Source: Lacunisphaera limnophila
Lineage (GTDB): Bacteria > Verrucomicrobiota > Verrucomicrobiia > Opitutales > Opitutaceae
DNA length: 64,000 nt
Assembly: GCF_001746835.1 (NCBI RefSeq)
Contig: NZ_CP016094.1
Coordinates: 2,356,001 to 2,420,000 of the forward strand
Direction: 5' to 3'
The translations under genes and the position numbers were made by a program. Shown here piece after piece: positions 42,462 through 52,600 of the stretch (the stretch's first letter is position 1; each line of letters begins with the position of its first letter). The notes under the pieces were generated by a model. It ran no database searches, was not told the DNA's origin, and worked only from the letters and a program-made list of their open reading frames with translations.

Positions 42462-43675
42462 GCGGCGTCGGTGCGCGTGTCGAGCCGCAGCACGCCGAGG
42501 AAGAAGCTGGTGAGGATCATCTGGCAGCCGAGCACGAGGCAGAGGGCGCCGGGGATGACGAGGCGCAGGGTCTCGGCGGGTTGCAGGCGGCCGAAGCCCT
42601 GGCCGCCCCAGAACCACACGGCGCCGAGGGACAGGCCGAGGCCGGCGGCGACCAGCCCGCTGCCGCAGACCAGGCCGGCTTCCAGCGTCAGGTACCGGAA
42701 CCAGCCGTCGAAGCCCGCCTCGGCGCGGCGAAGCCCGGCGCGGATGGCGAAAAACTTGCTGAGGACGGCGAACGAGGCGGCCTGGAAACCGATGAGCACC
42801 GCCACGGCGGCGAAGAGGAGGGTGTGCACATCAAGTGTGATGCGGCCGAGCGGGAGCGGGCCCGGCACAAGGGCGGCACCGAGGATGAGGCCGACGGCCA
42901 TGAGGAGGATGCCGGGATACCAGAACAGCCAGCGAGGGCTGAACAGGAGCATGAAGCGCAGGTGGCGCCAGCCGTCACGCCACGGGCGCAAGTGGGGCGG
43001 GCGGTCGCGGCCGTCCTTGCGCAGGATGGTGGGGACCTCCTCGACGCGGAGGCCGAAGAGCACGGACTTGATCACGATTTCGGAGGCCAGCTCCATGCCG
43101 GTCGTGCGCAGGTCCATGCGGCGGTAGGCGTCGGCGGAGAACGCGCGCAGGCCGCAGTGGAAGTCGCCGATGCCGGTGCGGAAGAAGAGGCGGCCGATGA
43201 AGGAGAGGATGGGGTTGCCGATGTGGCGGTTCTTCCACGGCATGGCGCCGGGCTCAATGCCACCGAGGAAGCGGTTGCCCATGACCAGGTCGGCACCCGC
43301 GCGCAGGCGCTCGACGAAGCGGGGAAGATGGCCGAAGTGGTAGCTGCCGTCGGCGTCGCCCATGAGAATGAACCGGCCGCGGGCGGCCGCGATGCCGCCG
43401 CGCAGGGCGTTGCCGTAGCCCTTGATGGCGATGGGCACGACGCGGGCGCCGGCCGCGGTGGCGAGCGCCTGCGAGCCATCGGTGCTGCCGTTGTCGGCGA
43501 CGAGCACCTCGCCCGCGATGCCCGCGGCGGCGAGGGCCTCCATGGCCTCGCGCACGCAGCCCGTGATGGTCAGCGCCTCGTTGAGGCAGGGCATGACCAC
43601 GGTGAGCTCGAGGTCCGGGGCGGAGGAAGGTACGGGGGCAGACACGGCCCGGAGCAAAGCACCCGGGCCGGTCAT
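42458..43675 (-). CDS. GT2 polyprenyl-phosphate glycosyltransferase with C-terminal membrane domain
   Basis: A 405-residue protein. The GT-A part (about 20-250) has TVVMPCLNEALTITGCV, VADNGSTDGSQALA, MGDADGSYHFGHLPRF and GNRFLGGIEPGAMPWKNRH, motifs of DPM-type enzymes. Four C-terminal spans follow (about 245-400). Such proteins load a sugar on polyprenyl phosphate and may help flip it. It is coupled by an ATGA overlap to the double GT-C gene, consistent with a donor-supply and transfer pair. ATG 43675 chosen, since the longer frame adds only low-complexity residues. A hairpin CGGCCG-GGTT-CGGCCG lies upstream at 43734-43749. Confidence 0.85.
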   Translation of the reverse strand: MTGPGALLRAVSAPVPSSAPDLELTVVMPCLNEALTITGCVREAMEALAAAGIAGEVLVADNGSTDGSQALATAAGARVVPIAIKGYGNALRGGIAAARGRFILMGDADGSYHFGHLPRFVERLRAGADLVMGNRFLGGIEPGAMPWKNRHIGNPILSFIGRLFFRTGIGDFHCGLRAFSADAYRRMDLRTTGMELASEIVIKSVLFGLRVEEVPTILRKDGRDRPPHLRPWRDGWRHLRFMLLFSPRWLFWYPGILLMAVGLILGAALVPGPLPLGRITLDVHTLLFAAVAVLIGFQAASFAVLSKFFAIRAGLRRAEAGFDGWFRYLTLEAGLVCGSGLVAAGLGLSLGAVWFWGGQGFGRLQPAETLRLVIPGALCLVLGCQMILTSFFLGVLRLDTRTDAA

Positions 43676-43909
43676 GGCAAAGGCAGAAATGACGGTAATG
43701 AAACCCTGACGCAGGCCGGTAGAATCATCTGTACGGCCGGGTTCGGCCGCGCACAACTCGAGCGTTGCCTATGGACATCTGCGCTCCATCACTTCTGGGC
43801 CTAACTCCCTGCAACCGCCGTACCAGACAAGTCTATCCCAAGCCCGAGCAATGCATGCCCAGACTGCCCGTTCCTTTGCCTACATTGATTGGCAGGGGGC
43901 CACCCGATC

Positions 43910-44533
43910 ATGAATATCATCGCGACGGTACATGGCCGGTATGTTTTTGGGCGCCGGGTGCGGGTGCTGGCGGAGCACTTGGCTGCACTCATACCGCCAG
44001 GCGCTTCCGTGCTGGATGTGGGCTGTGGCGATGGCACCTTGGCCAAGCTGATCGGGGCGCAACGGCCGGATGTGACGATACGGGGTATCGATCTGCTGGT
44101 GCGCGAACACACCGCGATACCCGTGGAGGCATTTGACGGAGCCAAGTTTCCCGCCGCCGACGGCGCGTATGATGTGGTGATGTTCGTGGATGTGCTTCAT
44201 CACACGGACAACGCCAGCCAACTGTTGCAGGAGGCGCGCCGCGTGTCCCGGCACAGCATCCTGATCAAGGATCACACGCGGAACGGGTGGCTGGCGGGGC
44301 CCACCCTGCGCCTGATGGATGCTGTCGGCAATGCGCGTTTCGGGGTGGCCTTGCCCTATAATTTCTGGACGCATGATCAGTGGCGGTCGGCCTTTGGCGA
44401 GCTTGGCGTCGTCGTCGAGGCCTGGAGTTCCCAGCTCCATCTTTATCCGGCGTGGGCGGATTGGGTATTCGGCCGGTCGCTGCACTTCATCGCGCAGCTG
44501 CGCGTCCAGCGTCCCGCACCGGGCGAGCGGTGA
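43910..44533 (+). CDS. Class I SAM-dependent methyltransferase
   Basis: A 207-residue Methyltransf_11/25-type protein. SVLDVGCGDGTLAKLIG (motif I) and IRGIDLLVREH bind SAM, AYDVVMFVDVLHHTDNA is the usual motif for acidic binding and the post-I strand. AGGGGG (43894-43899) lies ten bases before the ATG and is a good Shine-Dalgarno. It is alone on its strand. FWTHDQWRSAFGELG near the end is common in sugar or lipid methyltransferases of exopolysaccharide loci. Substrate unknown. Confidence 0.87.
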   Translation: MNIIATVHGRYVFGRRVRVLAEHLAALIPPGASVLDVGCGDGTLAKLIGAQRPDVTIRGIDLLVREHTAIPVEAFDGAKFPAADGAYDVVMFVDVLHHTDNASQLLQEARRVSRHSILIKDHTRNGWLAGPTLRLMDAVGNARFGVALPYNFWTHDQWRSAFGELGVVVEAWSSQLHLYPAWADWVFGRSLHFIAQLRVQRPAPGER

Positions 44534-44741
44534 GGTTCCGGTGTGGCCGGGCGGGCGTTTGCATGGCGTGTGATCCCGGCGCCCGTCATTGCCACACGGC
44601 GGCATGGACCCGGTTGACGAATGGGCTCTCCGCACCTCGCAGTCACTCGATCAATTGATGCCGGACGAGTGCAAGCGCCGGGCTTAGGCCTACGCCACAC
44701 GTCACGCCGGGAAGGCCAGCCCCAATGCGCAAGATCGCGCT

Positions 44742-47700
44742 TCAGAAATTCCCCGTCAACGAGATGGAATAGGTGCGGCCGCGCCAGTCGCCGTAGGCCT
44801 GCACGCCGGCGCCGGAGATGTCGTTCGCGTATTTCGGAAATGCGAAACCGGAGAGATTGTTGACGCGGAGCTGGGCGCTGAGGCGGAATTTTTCCGGCTC
44901 GCGCGGCAGCCAGCGGGTGAGGTCGGTCTGCGCGAAGACATCGAACTGCCAGTAAGGCTTGATGTGGGAATTACCCTGGGCAGGGCGCTCGCTGACGGGC
45001 AGGGTGCGGGCGCCGAGGTAGTGGCCGTCCACGCCGAAGCCCCAGGCGGGGGCGGACCAGGCGGCGCCGAAGGTGAGGCGGTGGCGCAGCAGGCCGGGCG
45101 CCGTGCCATCGGGCCGGCGGAGCTGGTCGACCGTCTCCGAATTCGCGAACAGCCGGCGTTCGTAACGTTGGAACCACACCCATCGGCCGCGCAGCTCGAG
45201 CCGGCCGCCGGCGAAGCCGGGCCACGCGTATTCCGCGGCGAGGTTCCAGTTCTGGGAGTGGCGGCGGGCGGCGTTGGCGGCGCCGGTGAGGAGCGCGGTG
45301 ATGCGGCCGGTGCCGGCGGGGTCGCGCCGCACACGGTCAGGGAAGACGGACTCGAGGTTGAGCAGGGCGGCAGGCTCGAGCATGATGAACTCGTTGGTCT
45401 TGGTGGTATCGGCGAAATCGAGCGACGCGCGGAACCGGTGCGTGCGGCCGCGCGTGAACACGAGGCCGGCGGTCTGGGTGGCGGCGGACTCGGGGCGGAC
45501 ATCGGGGTTGATGGCGACGCGGGCCGCGGTGAGGTAGGTTTCCTGGCGGAGCGGGTCGAAGATGCTGATAAGGTCGGAGCCGCCCCCGCCGTCCCCGCCC
45601 TCGGCGAGCGGCCGGCTCATGACCGCGGTGGGAAAGCGGTTGGACGTCGTGAAGGAGCCGCGCAGGGCGAGGCCGCCGCGGAAATCGACCTTGAGGCCGA
45701 AGGTGGGGGCGAGGCTGGTCTCGTTGGACTGGGCGGAGATAATGTAGCGGACGGCGGAGTCGGTCTCGACGGCCGTAATGGCGCGGGGCAGCCAGCGGGC
45801 GGGCACCAGCGGGGCCTGGATCTCGCCGAAGACGCTCATGCGTTCCAGCGTGCGGCCGCTCCAGCGGACGATCTCGGCGGCGGGCGTGCCGTCGGCGTAG
45901 CGCGGTTCCTCGGTGTAGGCGGCCAGCCGGTTCAGGCGGTAATCCGTGCCAAGGTTGACGGTGCCCTCGCCGGTGGGCAGGGGCAGGGCCTCGTGCGTGA
46001 GGCGCACGGCGCCCTCCAGCGTGTGGTAGTCGCCGAGCTTCACGAAGCGGCCGGGGCCGCCGTAATAGATGAGCGCGCGGTCATAAAATTCCGGCGGCGG
46101 CCCGTGGACCTGCGTGTCGCGCAGCGGCTGGTAGCGGCCGTCGTCCACGAGCTGCTGCCAGCGGTCGGAATCGACGCCGACGAGGCCGCGGTAGCGCGCG
46201 AGGTTGCGGGCGTACTGGGTGTCGAGGGTCAGCCGCCAGCCGGCGGGCAGCTTGAGCAGCGCGCCGCCGACCAGCGACCAGGAGTCGAGCTGCGCCTCGT
46301 TGTAATCCTGGCCGAGGGCAGGCGTGGTCTCGTGCAGGGCGACGGCCACGTCCTGACCGAACGGATTGAGGGGCGAGCCGGCGGGCAGATCGAGGACGCC
46401 GGAGAAAATATCATAGCCGCGGTGGACGATGGTCCGGCCGTAGGTGGCATCGAGGCCGAGCTGCAGCCACGGGAAAGCGTCATAGACCGCCGAGCCATAC
46501 CACGAGGTGCGCTGCTGTTCGCGGCCGTAGAGGTAGTCGCGGCTGTTGAGCGAGGTGGCGAGGCCGCCGGGTCCATCAAAGAGGTCGGTGCTGTAGCGGC
46601 CCTCGCGTCCCTGGAATGCGGCGATCCCGCCGGTGCCGTCGGCCCCGGGCGCGACGGAGGTGAAGCCCGCGGAACCCGGACCGAAGAGACCGGGAGCGGC
46701 GGGGTCGGCGCGGACGATATTGGGCGTGGCGCGGGGCGCGAAGGCGGCGGGGGTGCGCGCGAGGCGGGCGCGCTGGTAGCCGAGGTCGCGTTCCACGGGC
46801 GGCGCCGTGCGGGTGTGCGTGGCGTTGAAGCGCAGGCGCAGCCGACCGTCGAGCAGGGTCTGGCCGTGTGAGAGCGAGACGGAGGACTGGGGGGCGTCGA
46901 AACCGCCGAGGGCGTTGGTGTAGGTGGTGCGCAGCTCGGTGCCGTCGGCGTCGGGGGCCAGCACGATGTTGATGACGCCGCCGACGGCGTTGCCGCTGTA
47001 GAGCGCGGAGGCGGAGGCGGGAAGGACCTCGATCTGCTGCACCAATGCGAGCGGCACGAGGTTCACGTCCGGCGCGCCGAGCACGCCCGGATCGCGGGTG
47101 AAGGTCTCGGGCAGGCGGCGGCCGTTCACGAGGACGACGGTCTCGTCGGACTCGTAGCCGCGCATGCGGAGGTTGGAGCTGCCCGCGCTGATGCCGCTGG
47201 CGGTGCCGTCCTGCTCGGGCGGGCGGGTGGTGGTGGACTCGAGGATCTCGCGCTGCAGGAACTCGTTCAGCTGCACCACGCCGCTGCGGGCGATCTGCTC
47301 GCGGGAGAAGATCGTGAAGGGCAGGGCGTTGTCGGTGGTGCGCGGCAGGTCGAGGTTGCCGGCGGCGCGGCGGGGTGCGGCACCGACGCCCTCGCCGATG
47401 GGCAGGCGGTCGTGGCGCTCGTGGACGACGTACGGATCCAGGACGGTGACATCGGTCGCGGCCTGCAGGCGCAGGGGCGGGAGGACGAGCGCGTCGCCGG
47501 CCGTGACGGCCAGGCCGGCCTGTTCCAGGAGCCGGTAGCCGGGGCCGCCGGTATAAAGTCGGTAGATGCCCGGCGGCAGGTCGGGGAAGATGAAGGCCCC
47601 GGCACCGTCGGTGTGGGTGCGGTGGCGGGTCCCGGCGAGGGCGACCGGCAGGCTCGGGGCGGGTTCGCCGGCGGGGGTGAGGATGACACCCCCGAGTGAA

Positions 47701-48020
47701 CCAGGTCGCGGCGTGGCGCGGGCGACGAGGAATTTCCCGCGCAGAGTGCGCCGGGCGGTGAAGCCGGAGGCCTGGAGCAGTTGCTGCAGCGCGGCCTCGG
47801 GCTCGAAGCGGCCGACGACGGCCGCGGCCGGCACGTCGCGCAGATCGTCGTAGGCGTAGAGCACCTCGACCCCGGCCTGACGGGAAAAGGCGAGCAGGGA
47901 CTCGGCGGCGGAGGGGTGCGCGGGCAGGTTGAACTCAAGCGGCGCGGCGTGGCTGGCGAGGGCCAGCAGCGCTCCGAGGATGGCGGTCAGGCGGCGGAAG
48001 AGGGCCGGGCGGGCGGGCAC
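44742..48020 (-). CDS. TonB-dependent outer-membrane receptor with STN domain
   Basis: A 1092-residue receptor for active uptake across the outer membrane. A signal peptide (RLTAILGALLALASHAA) is followed by an STN (secretin/TonB short N-terminal) domain at about 30-100, a carboxypeptidase-D-like regulatory domain at about 105-180, the plug (LRMRGYESDETVVLVNGRRL) and a beta-barrel ending in SISLTGNF. There is no ATG; GTG 48020, 16 bases after the FecR stop, gives the signal peptide. The STN domain and the upstream sigma/anti-sigma pair are the layout of signal-transducing receptors. The ligand could be a siderophore or a glycan; nothing decides it. Confidence 0.9.
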   Translation of the reverse strand: MPARPALFRRLTAILGALLALASHAAPLEFNLPAHPSAAESLLAFSRQAGVEVLYAYDDLRDVPAAAVVGRFEPEAALQQLLQASGFTARRTLRGKFLVARATPRPGSLGGVILTPAGEPAPSLPVALAGTRHRTHTDGAGAFIFPDLPPGIYRLYTGGPGYRLLEQAGLAVTAGDALVLPPLRLQAATDVTVLDPYVVHERHDRLPIGEGVGAAPRRAAGNLDLPRTTDNALPFTIFSREQIARSGVVQLNEFLQREILESTTTRPPEQDGTASGISAGSSNLRMRGYESDETVVLVNGRRLPETFTRDPGVLGAPDVNLVPLALVQQIEVLPASASALYSGNAVGGVINIVLAPDADGTELRTTYTNALGGFDAPQSSVSLSHGQTLLDGRLRLRFNATHTRTAPPVERDLGYQRARLARTPAAFAPRATPNIVRADPAAPGLFGPGSAGFTSVAPGADGTGGIAAFQGREGRYSTDLFDGPGGLATSLNSRDYLYGREQQRTSWYGSAVYDAFPWLQLGLDATYGRTIVHRGYDIFSGVLDLPAGSPLNPFGQDVAVALHETTPALGQDYNEAQLDSWSLVGGALLKLPAGWRLTLDTQYARNLARYRGLVGVDSDRWQQLVDDGRYQPLRDTQVHGPPPEFYDRALIYYGGPGRFVKLGDYHTLEGAVRLTHEALPLPTGEGTVNLGTDYRLNRLAAYTEEPRYADGTPAAEIVRWSGRTLERMSVFGEIQAPLVPARWLPRAITAVETDSAVRYIISAQSNETSLAPTFGLKVDFRGGLALRGSFTTSNRFPTAVMSRPLAEGGDGGGGSDLISIFDPLRQETYLTAARVAINPDVRPESAATQTAGLVFTRGRTHRFRASLDFADTTKTNEFIMLEPAALLNLESVFPDRVRRDPAGTGRITALLTGAANAARRHSQNWNLAAEYAWPGFAGGRLELRGRWVWFQRYERRLFANSETVDQLRRPDGTAPGLLRHRLTFGAAWSAPAWGFGVDGHYLGARTLPVSERPAQGNSHIKPYWQFDVFAQTDLTRWLPREPEKFRLSAQLRVNNLSGFAFPKYANDISGAGVQAYGDWRGRTYSISLTGNF

Positions 48021-48036
48021 GGGCGGAGGGGAAGCC

Positions 48037-49032
48037 TCAGGCCCCCGGGGCGTCGGAGACCACGATGGTGCCGTCGGGGGCGCGCGTGGCGTGCACGCCG
48101 AGGGCCGATTCCAGGTCGGCCAGAAAACCGTCGAGGTCATCGAGGCTGTAGCGGCCGCCGACCCGCTTGAGCGCGGCAGATTCCGAGGCGGAGATGCGGC
48201 GCCCGTGATAGGTGGCGAAGCGGTCCAGCGCCCCGCGCAGGGGGGTGTCGGCGAAGACGACCTGCCCCTGGCGCCACGCGAGCGTGTCGTCGAGCTGGCT
48301 GGGGGTGAGCGCCGTCTGCGCGACGGCTTGATCCGTGCGAACGAGGCGGTCGCCCGCCACCAGCGAGCGGGTGGTCTCGTCGCCGGGGCGGACCTCAACC
48401 GTGCCAGCGCGGACCGTGACTTCAAGGCGGCCGGAGGAGGCGGTGAGGACATTGAACTCGGTGCCGGTGACACGGACGGAGCCGGCGGGAGTCTCGACAA
48501 AGAACGGCCGGGCCGGGTCGTGGGTGACGCGGAAGAAGGCCTCGCCGCCGGCGAGGCGTACGCGGCGCTCGGTGGCGGTGAACGCCACCACGGCGGCGGT
48601 CTGGGCGTTGAGTTCGAGCACGGAGCCGTCCGCCAGCGTGTGGCTCTGGCGGGTGGCGACCGGGGTGCCGAGGTTTTGCAAATGATTCTGTGGCTGGCCT
48701 GGCCACAGAAAAACCGCGAGAGCTGCGGCCGCCGCCAGCGTCGCGCCGGCCAATGCCGGCCAGCGTGACCAGGGAAACGATCGGGCAGTCTCACGCGCGG
48801 TTGGGGTTTCCGCCAAGTCGTCCCTGACCCCTGCAAGCAACGGTAGCTGCTGTTCGAGATCGGCGGAAAATTGACAGTAAGCGGAGAGGAGCGGGCGGTG
48901 GGCCGGGTCGGAGGCGAGCCAGGCATCGAGGGCGGCGCGGTCCGCGGCGGACAACACGGAGCCCTCGAGGCGGGCGGCCCAGAGGGCGGCCTGCTCGTCG
49001 GCGGCAGGCGAGGTGGGGGAAGGCAGGTTCAT
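48037..49032 (-). CDS. fecR: FecR-family anti-sigma factor
   Basis: A 331-residue inner-membrane regulator. The N-terminal cytoplasmic part (AALWAARLEGSVLSAADR, LDAWLASDPAHRPLL) is the sigma-binding domain, a span follows at about 92-112 (PALAGATLAAAAALAVFLW), and the periplasmic FecR domain has TLADGSVLELNAQTAAVV and ETPAGSVRVTGTEFNV. It lies between an ECF sigma factor (four-base overlap, 49029-49032) and a TonB receptor with STN domain, the standard three-gene cell-surface signalling unit. The symbol is by family; iron is not proven as the signal. Confidence 0.92.
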   Translation of the reverse strand: MNLPSPTSPAADEQAALWAARLEGSVLSAADRAALDAWLASDPAHRPLLSAYCQFSADLEQQLPLLAGVRDDLAETPTARETARSFPWSRWPALAGATLAAAAALAVFLWPGQPQNHLQNLGTPVATRQSHTLADGSVLELNAQTAAVVAFTATERRVRLAGGEAFFRVTHDPARPFFVETPAGSVRVTGTEFNVLTASSGRLEVTVRAGTVEVRPGDETTRSLVAGDRLVRTDQAVAQTALTPSQLDDTLAWRQGQVVFADTPLRGALDRFATYHGRRISASESAALKRVGGRYSLDDLDGFLADLESALGVHATRAPDGTIVVSDAPGA

Positions 49033-49583
49033 GGGCGGGCCTCCTGGGTGGGTGCCGGACCGGGTCGGTCGGCGGCGGGTTGGAGCGCGACGCGCAGGAG
49101 GCGGAGCGCGCGGGCGTGGTGTTTTTCGACGGAGCTCACGGCGAGGCCGAGGCGGTCGGCGATTTCCTGGTGGGAGAGGAGCTCGACCTTGCGCAGGAGG
49201 AGCACGGTGCGGCAGCCCTCGGGCAGGGCGGCGATGGCCGATTCGAGCTGTTGGAGTTCCTGCCGGGCCATGACCTGCTGGACGACGCCGGGCGCGGCGG
49301 AGGCCATGCCGTCGATGGCGGGCGAATCCGGGGTGATGGCGGCGATGCGCCGGCGCTTGAGCCGGTTGAAGGCCAGGCGCCGGGCGGTGGTGTAGAGCAG
49401 GGCCTCGGGTTTCTCGGCGGACTGTTTTTCCACGACGGGAAAGACGCGCAGGTAGGCGTCGTGGGCGACATCCTGAGCCTCAGCCGGATTGCCGAGGATG
49501 CGGGCCAGATGGCGGCGCAGCGGCGCGACCGTGCGCCGGTACAGGCCGGCAAAGTCCCGGGACGGCGGCAGCAGCTCTGACAT
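49029..49583 (-). CDS. fecI: ECF sigma factor, FecI-like
   Basis: A 184-residue sigma-70 family ECF factor. Region 2 (AEAQDVAHDAYLRVF, ALLYTTARRLAFNRLKRRR) and region 4 (LPEGCRTVLLLRKVE, HQEIADRLGLAVSSVEKHH) are both complete. ATG 49583 is used; a TTG at 49619 would add 12 residues. It overlaps fecR by four bases. It should direct transcription of the receptor gene when FecR is signalled from the outer membrane. Its own promoter must lie in the 72-base gap after the 1281-residue membrane protein gene, unless it is read from there. Confidence 0.93.
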   Translation of the reverse strand: MSELLPPSRDFAGLYRRTVAPLRRHLARILGNPAEAQDVAHDAYLRVFPVVEKQSAEKPEALLYTTARRLAFNRLKRRRIAAITPDSPAIDGMASAAPGVVQQVMARQELQQLESAIAALPEGCRTVLLLRKVELLSHQEIADRLGLAVSSVEKHHARALRLLRVALQPAADRPGPAPTQEARP

Positions 49584-49655
49584 GGGGGGATCTTGTAGCA
49601 CGGTACCCCCATCTGACAATCCTGCTGAACAAACCCGCCATCGGGGTCCGCAATT

Positions 49656-52600
49656 TCAGGCCGGCCCGACCGGATGCCGCCGGCACCACCAGGAACCGAA
49701 GGCCAGGAGGTAGGCGACCAGGGCGATGATGCCGAGGGAGGCATGCAGCCGGCCGCGGGTCTCCTGTTGGAGGCGCTGGCCCAATGTGTCGGCGAGATCG
49801 GGGGTGTCGGAGGGGATGGGCGGCGCGACGGCCACCCAGCCTTCCGGGCCGCTCCGGCCATCATAGAGCACGAGGCGGGCGGGCAGTCCGACGTAGGCGC
49901 TGACGTCTACCGGCCAGTAGGCGATGGTGTCCTGGTTGGGACCAGGGCAGCCAATCTCCTCATCATGCCAGACCCCTTGGGTGTCGAGCAGACGGAGGCG
50001 CAGGCCGTTGCCCTCGCTGTTGGGGTAACCCGCGATGGGTACGATCAGCCAGGGTTTGGTCAGCGGGAAAGGCGAGCTGAGCACGGTGCCGGTGAATTCG
50101 GAGCCGGCCGGGGCGGTGCCGAAGTAACGGTTGCGCACCTCGATCGGGTCCAGGGGGGCGGCGCCTTGCAGACGTTCGGGGCCGTAGGGGGACTCCGTGA
50201 CAAATTCAAAAGTCAGTCCGCGTACGGCCGAGTTGCCGCCGAGCAGTTGGTCCCAGCGGGCGGCGCGATCGAAGGCCAGGGGATTGTGCCAGGCGAAGAG
50301 ACCGGCGGTGCAAGCGAGTCCGAGGACCAGAGCGACCCGGCCGGGCCAGCGGTCGGTCAGGGGCGCAGGCGCGGGCGGCGGGCGCGCGGTCGAGCCGCGC
50401 CAGGCGAGCACGCCCAGGCCGGCGAGCAGAACGGCCAGACCGAGGACGAGCAACCCCGGCCAGTGGGCCAGGAGCCAGCGGAAGAAAGTGCCGAGGGCGT
50501 AATCGGGGGCGGCGGGATTCACCGAGGTGGGCAGGAGCTCGCGGAACGCGGGTTGGTCCAGGAGGGCGGTCACCACGTCCGTGTTTTGCGTCAGAACCCA
50601 GCGGGTCTCGGGCTGCTCGAGCAGCTGGCGGTCGCCCCGCTGCAGGTACGCCTGCACCGCGTGGCGTCGGAGTTCGGCGGTAGGCGCGGCGGTCTGGTGG
50701 AAGTAGCGGGCGTGGGCCTCGGTGGCGTTGTGGAAGAGCCCCGCGCCGACCAGTCCGGTCCAGGCCAGGGCGGCGCCGAGGAAGAGCGCGCGGCGGGGTC
50801 CCGGGGCGGGCAGCAGCCGGGTGAGGGCGAGGGCCCCGGCGAGGACGCCGATGAAGAGCACATCCCCGTAGCGGGAGACATGCTCGTTGATGTCGCCGAC
50901 GCGGGCGAATGCGAGGGCGCCGGCATGCGCCCAGCCCCACAGGCCCAGGGCGAAGATGATCCGGTCGAGGTTGCTGGTGTCCGGCCGGCCGCGGAGGCGC
51001 AGGGCATGGATCAGCCAGGGCAGCGGCACCAGGACGGCGGCGCCCGGCAGGATGCTCGGCCAGCCGAGCAGGTGGAGGAGAGCGCGGAGCAAGTCGAGGG
51101 GCGAGCGCGCGACCTGGGCGAAGGAGTGTCCCGCCGGCGCGCACGCGTGGATGAGGGCCAGCAGCCCGAGACCGAGGAGGGCGACGGCGGCGGGGGCGGC
51201 CCAGGCGCGGCGGTCGCGCGGCCCGGTCCAGAAATACGCCGCGACAACCGCCAGCGGCGCCAGCCACATGCTGGCGAGGGTGAAGAGCCCCGCCAGACCG
51301 GCGGCCTGGGCCAGCCACCAGCCGCGGCTGCCGGGCGCGTGCGTGAAGCTGCCGAGCACGTGGAGCAACAGGAAGACCAGGGCGAAGGGGAACTGGGACT
51401 GGAAACCCCAGGCGATGTTTTCCCAGGCGAAGGGCAGGGCGCCGCCGGCGAGCAGCACGATCGTGGCGTAGCCGGCCGCGCGCGGCGCGAGGGATTGCCA
51501 GACCCAGCGGGCGGCGAGCCAGAGGAAGGTGCCGTGGAGCGCGGCGTTGACCGTCATCTGCACCAGCGGATCCCAGCGGCCGGTGAGCGCGACCTGCAGC
51601 CAGGCGAGCAGGCGGGTCCAGACCGGCAGGTGCTCGAAGTGCGGCACGAAGAAGGCCCACGGGCGCAAGGTGCCCGCGAGCCAGGGGCCGATCAGCTGCT
51701 GGGCCTCGATGATCCACTGGTCGTTGTAGGGCACATCGCTGCCGAAGAGATGGATCTCGCGGAGCCGGGCGGCGAAGACGGCGAGGGCCACACCGGCCGG
51801 TACGAGCCAGCGCCAGCGTGACGGGGCCGCTGATGAGGATGAAGCGGCTGTCGCCGGGCGGTTCCACGCCTGGAAGGCCTCGACGGCCATAACGGCAAGC
51901 GCAAGCAGGTAGAGCGGGTAGGCCGCCGCCATGGCGGCCGGTGTCATATTGTAGAATGAGGTGACGTGGACGAGGACGTTGATCGTAAAGTAGGCCAGGC
52001 AGGACACCAAGAGGGCGGTGGCAAACCCGAGCAGGAAGGTGATGCGACGTTCGAGCGCCGACTCGACCAGGCGGGTGAATCCGACCAGCAGCAGCAGCGG
52101 TCCCAGCCAGCCGAGCACCAAGCCGGTCTGCTTTCCGATCAGATCCAGCCATTCAACCTTGCGATGTTCGAGGTCGCTCTGGGTGGGCGGAAAAGGGTCG
52201 GGGGAGCGCGGGGCGTGGCTAAGCCGGGTCCCGACCAGATCCCGGAAAGGCTTCAATTCCGCATAATCGCCCTCGCTGTCGAGGGACCGGGCGGTGAAGC
52301 CCTTGAAAAGCACGAAGTAGGCGCAATACTCCCTAGCGCCAGCCAGCAGCGGCCCGATGGAATCGTGCCCAAGCGGCGGCAGGAAACCACGGCGGGGCGG
52401 CAGGGCAGGGACGCGGCCCGCGTCGCAGGCAGCGTTCAATTCATCCGCGACCTGCTGGTAATAGCGCAGCGCCTCACCGGCATCCGAGGCCAGTCCCGCC
52501 TGGATCACGGCATCGCGCATCGCCCACATGAACCAACCCCCGCGGATCTGACGCTCGGAAATTGGCGCCACGCTTGCATCGAACCAATGGGCACCGGCGG

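Noticed and set aside
44534-44741. Small gene in the gap between the methyltransferase and the receptor
   Set aside because: Only short frames with biased composition; no start site or motif was convincing.
44964-46871. 635-residue frame opposite the TonB receptor
   Set aside because: No motifs; the receptor frame has plug, barrel and terminal Phe.
48037-48926. N-terminal extension of the TonB receptor frame reading through the fecR gene
   Set aside because: The extension is out of frame with fecR and low complexity; fecR has clear domains and GTG 48020 gives a signal peptide.
49674-51821. 715-residue frame opposite the 1281-residue membrane protein
   Set aside because: Repetitive Gly/Glu/Gln-rich sequence, no fold; an antisense artefact.
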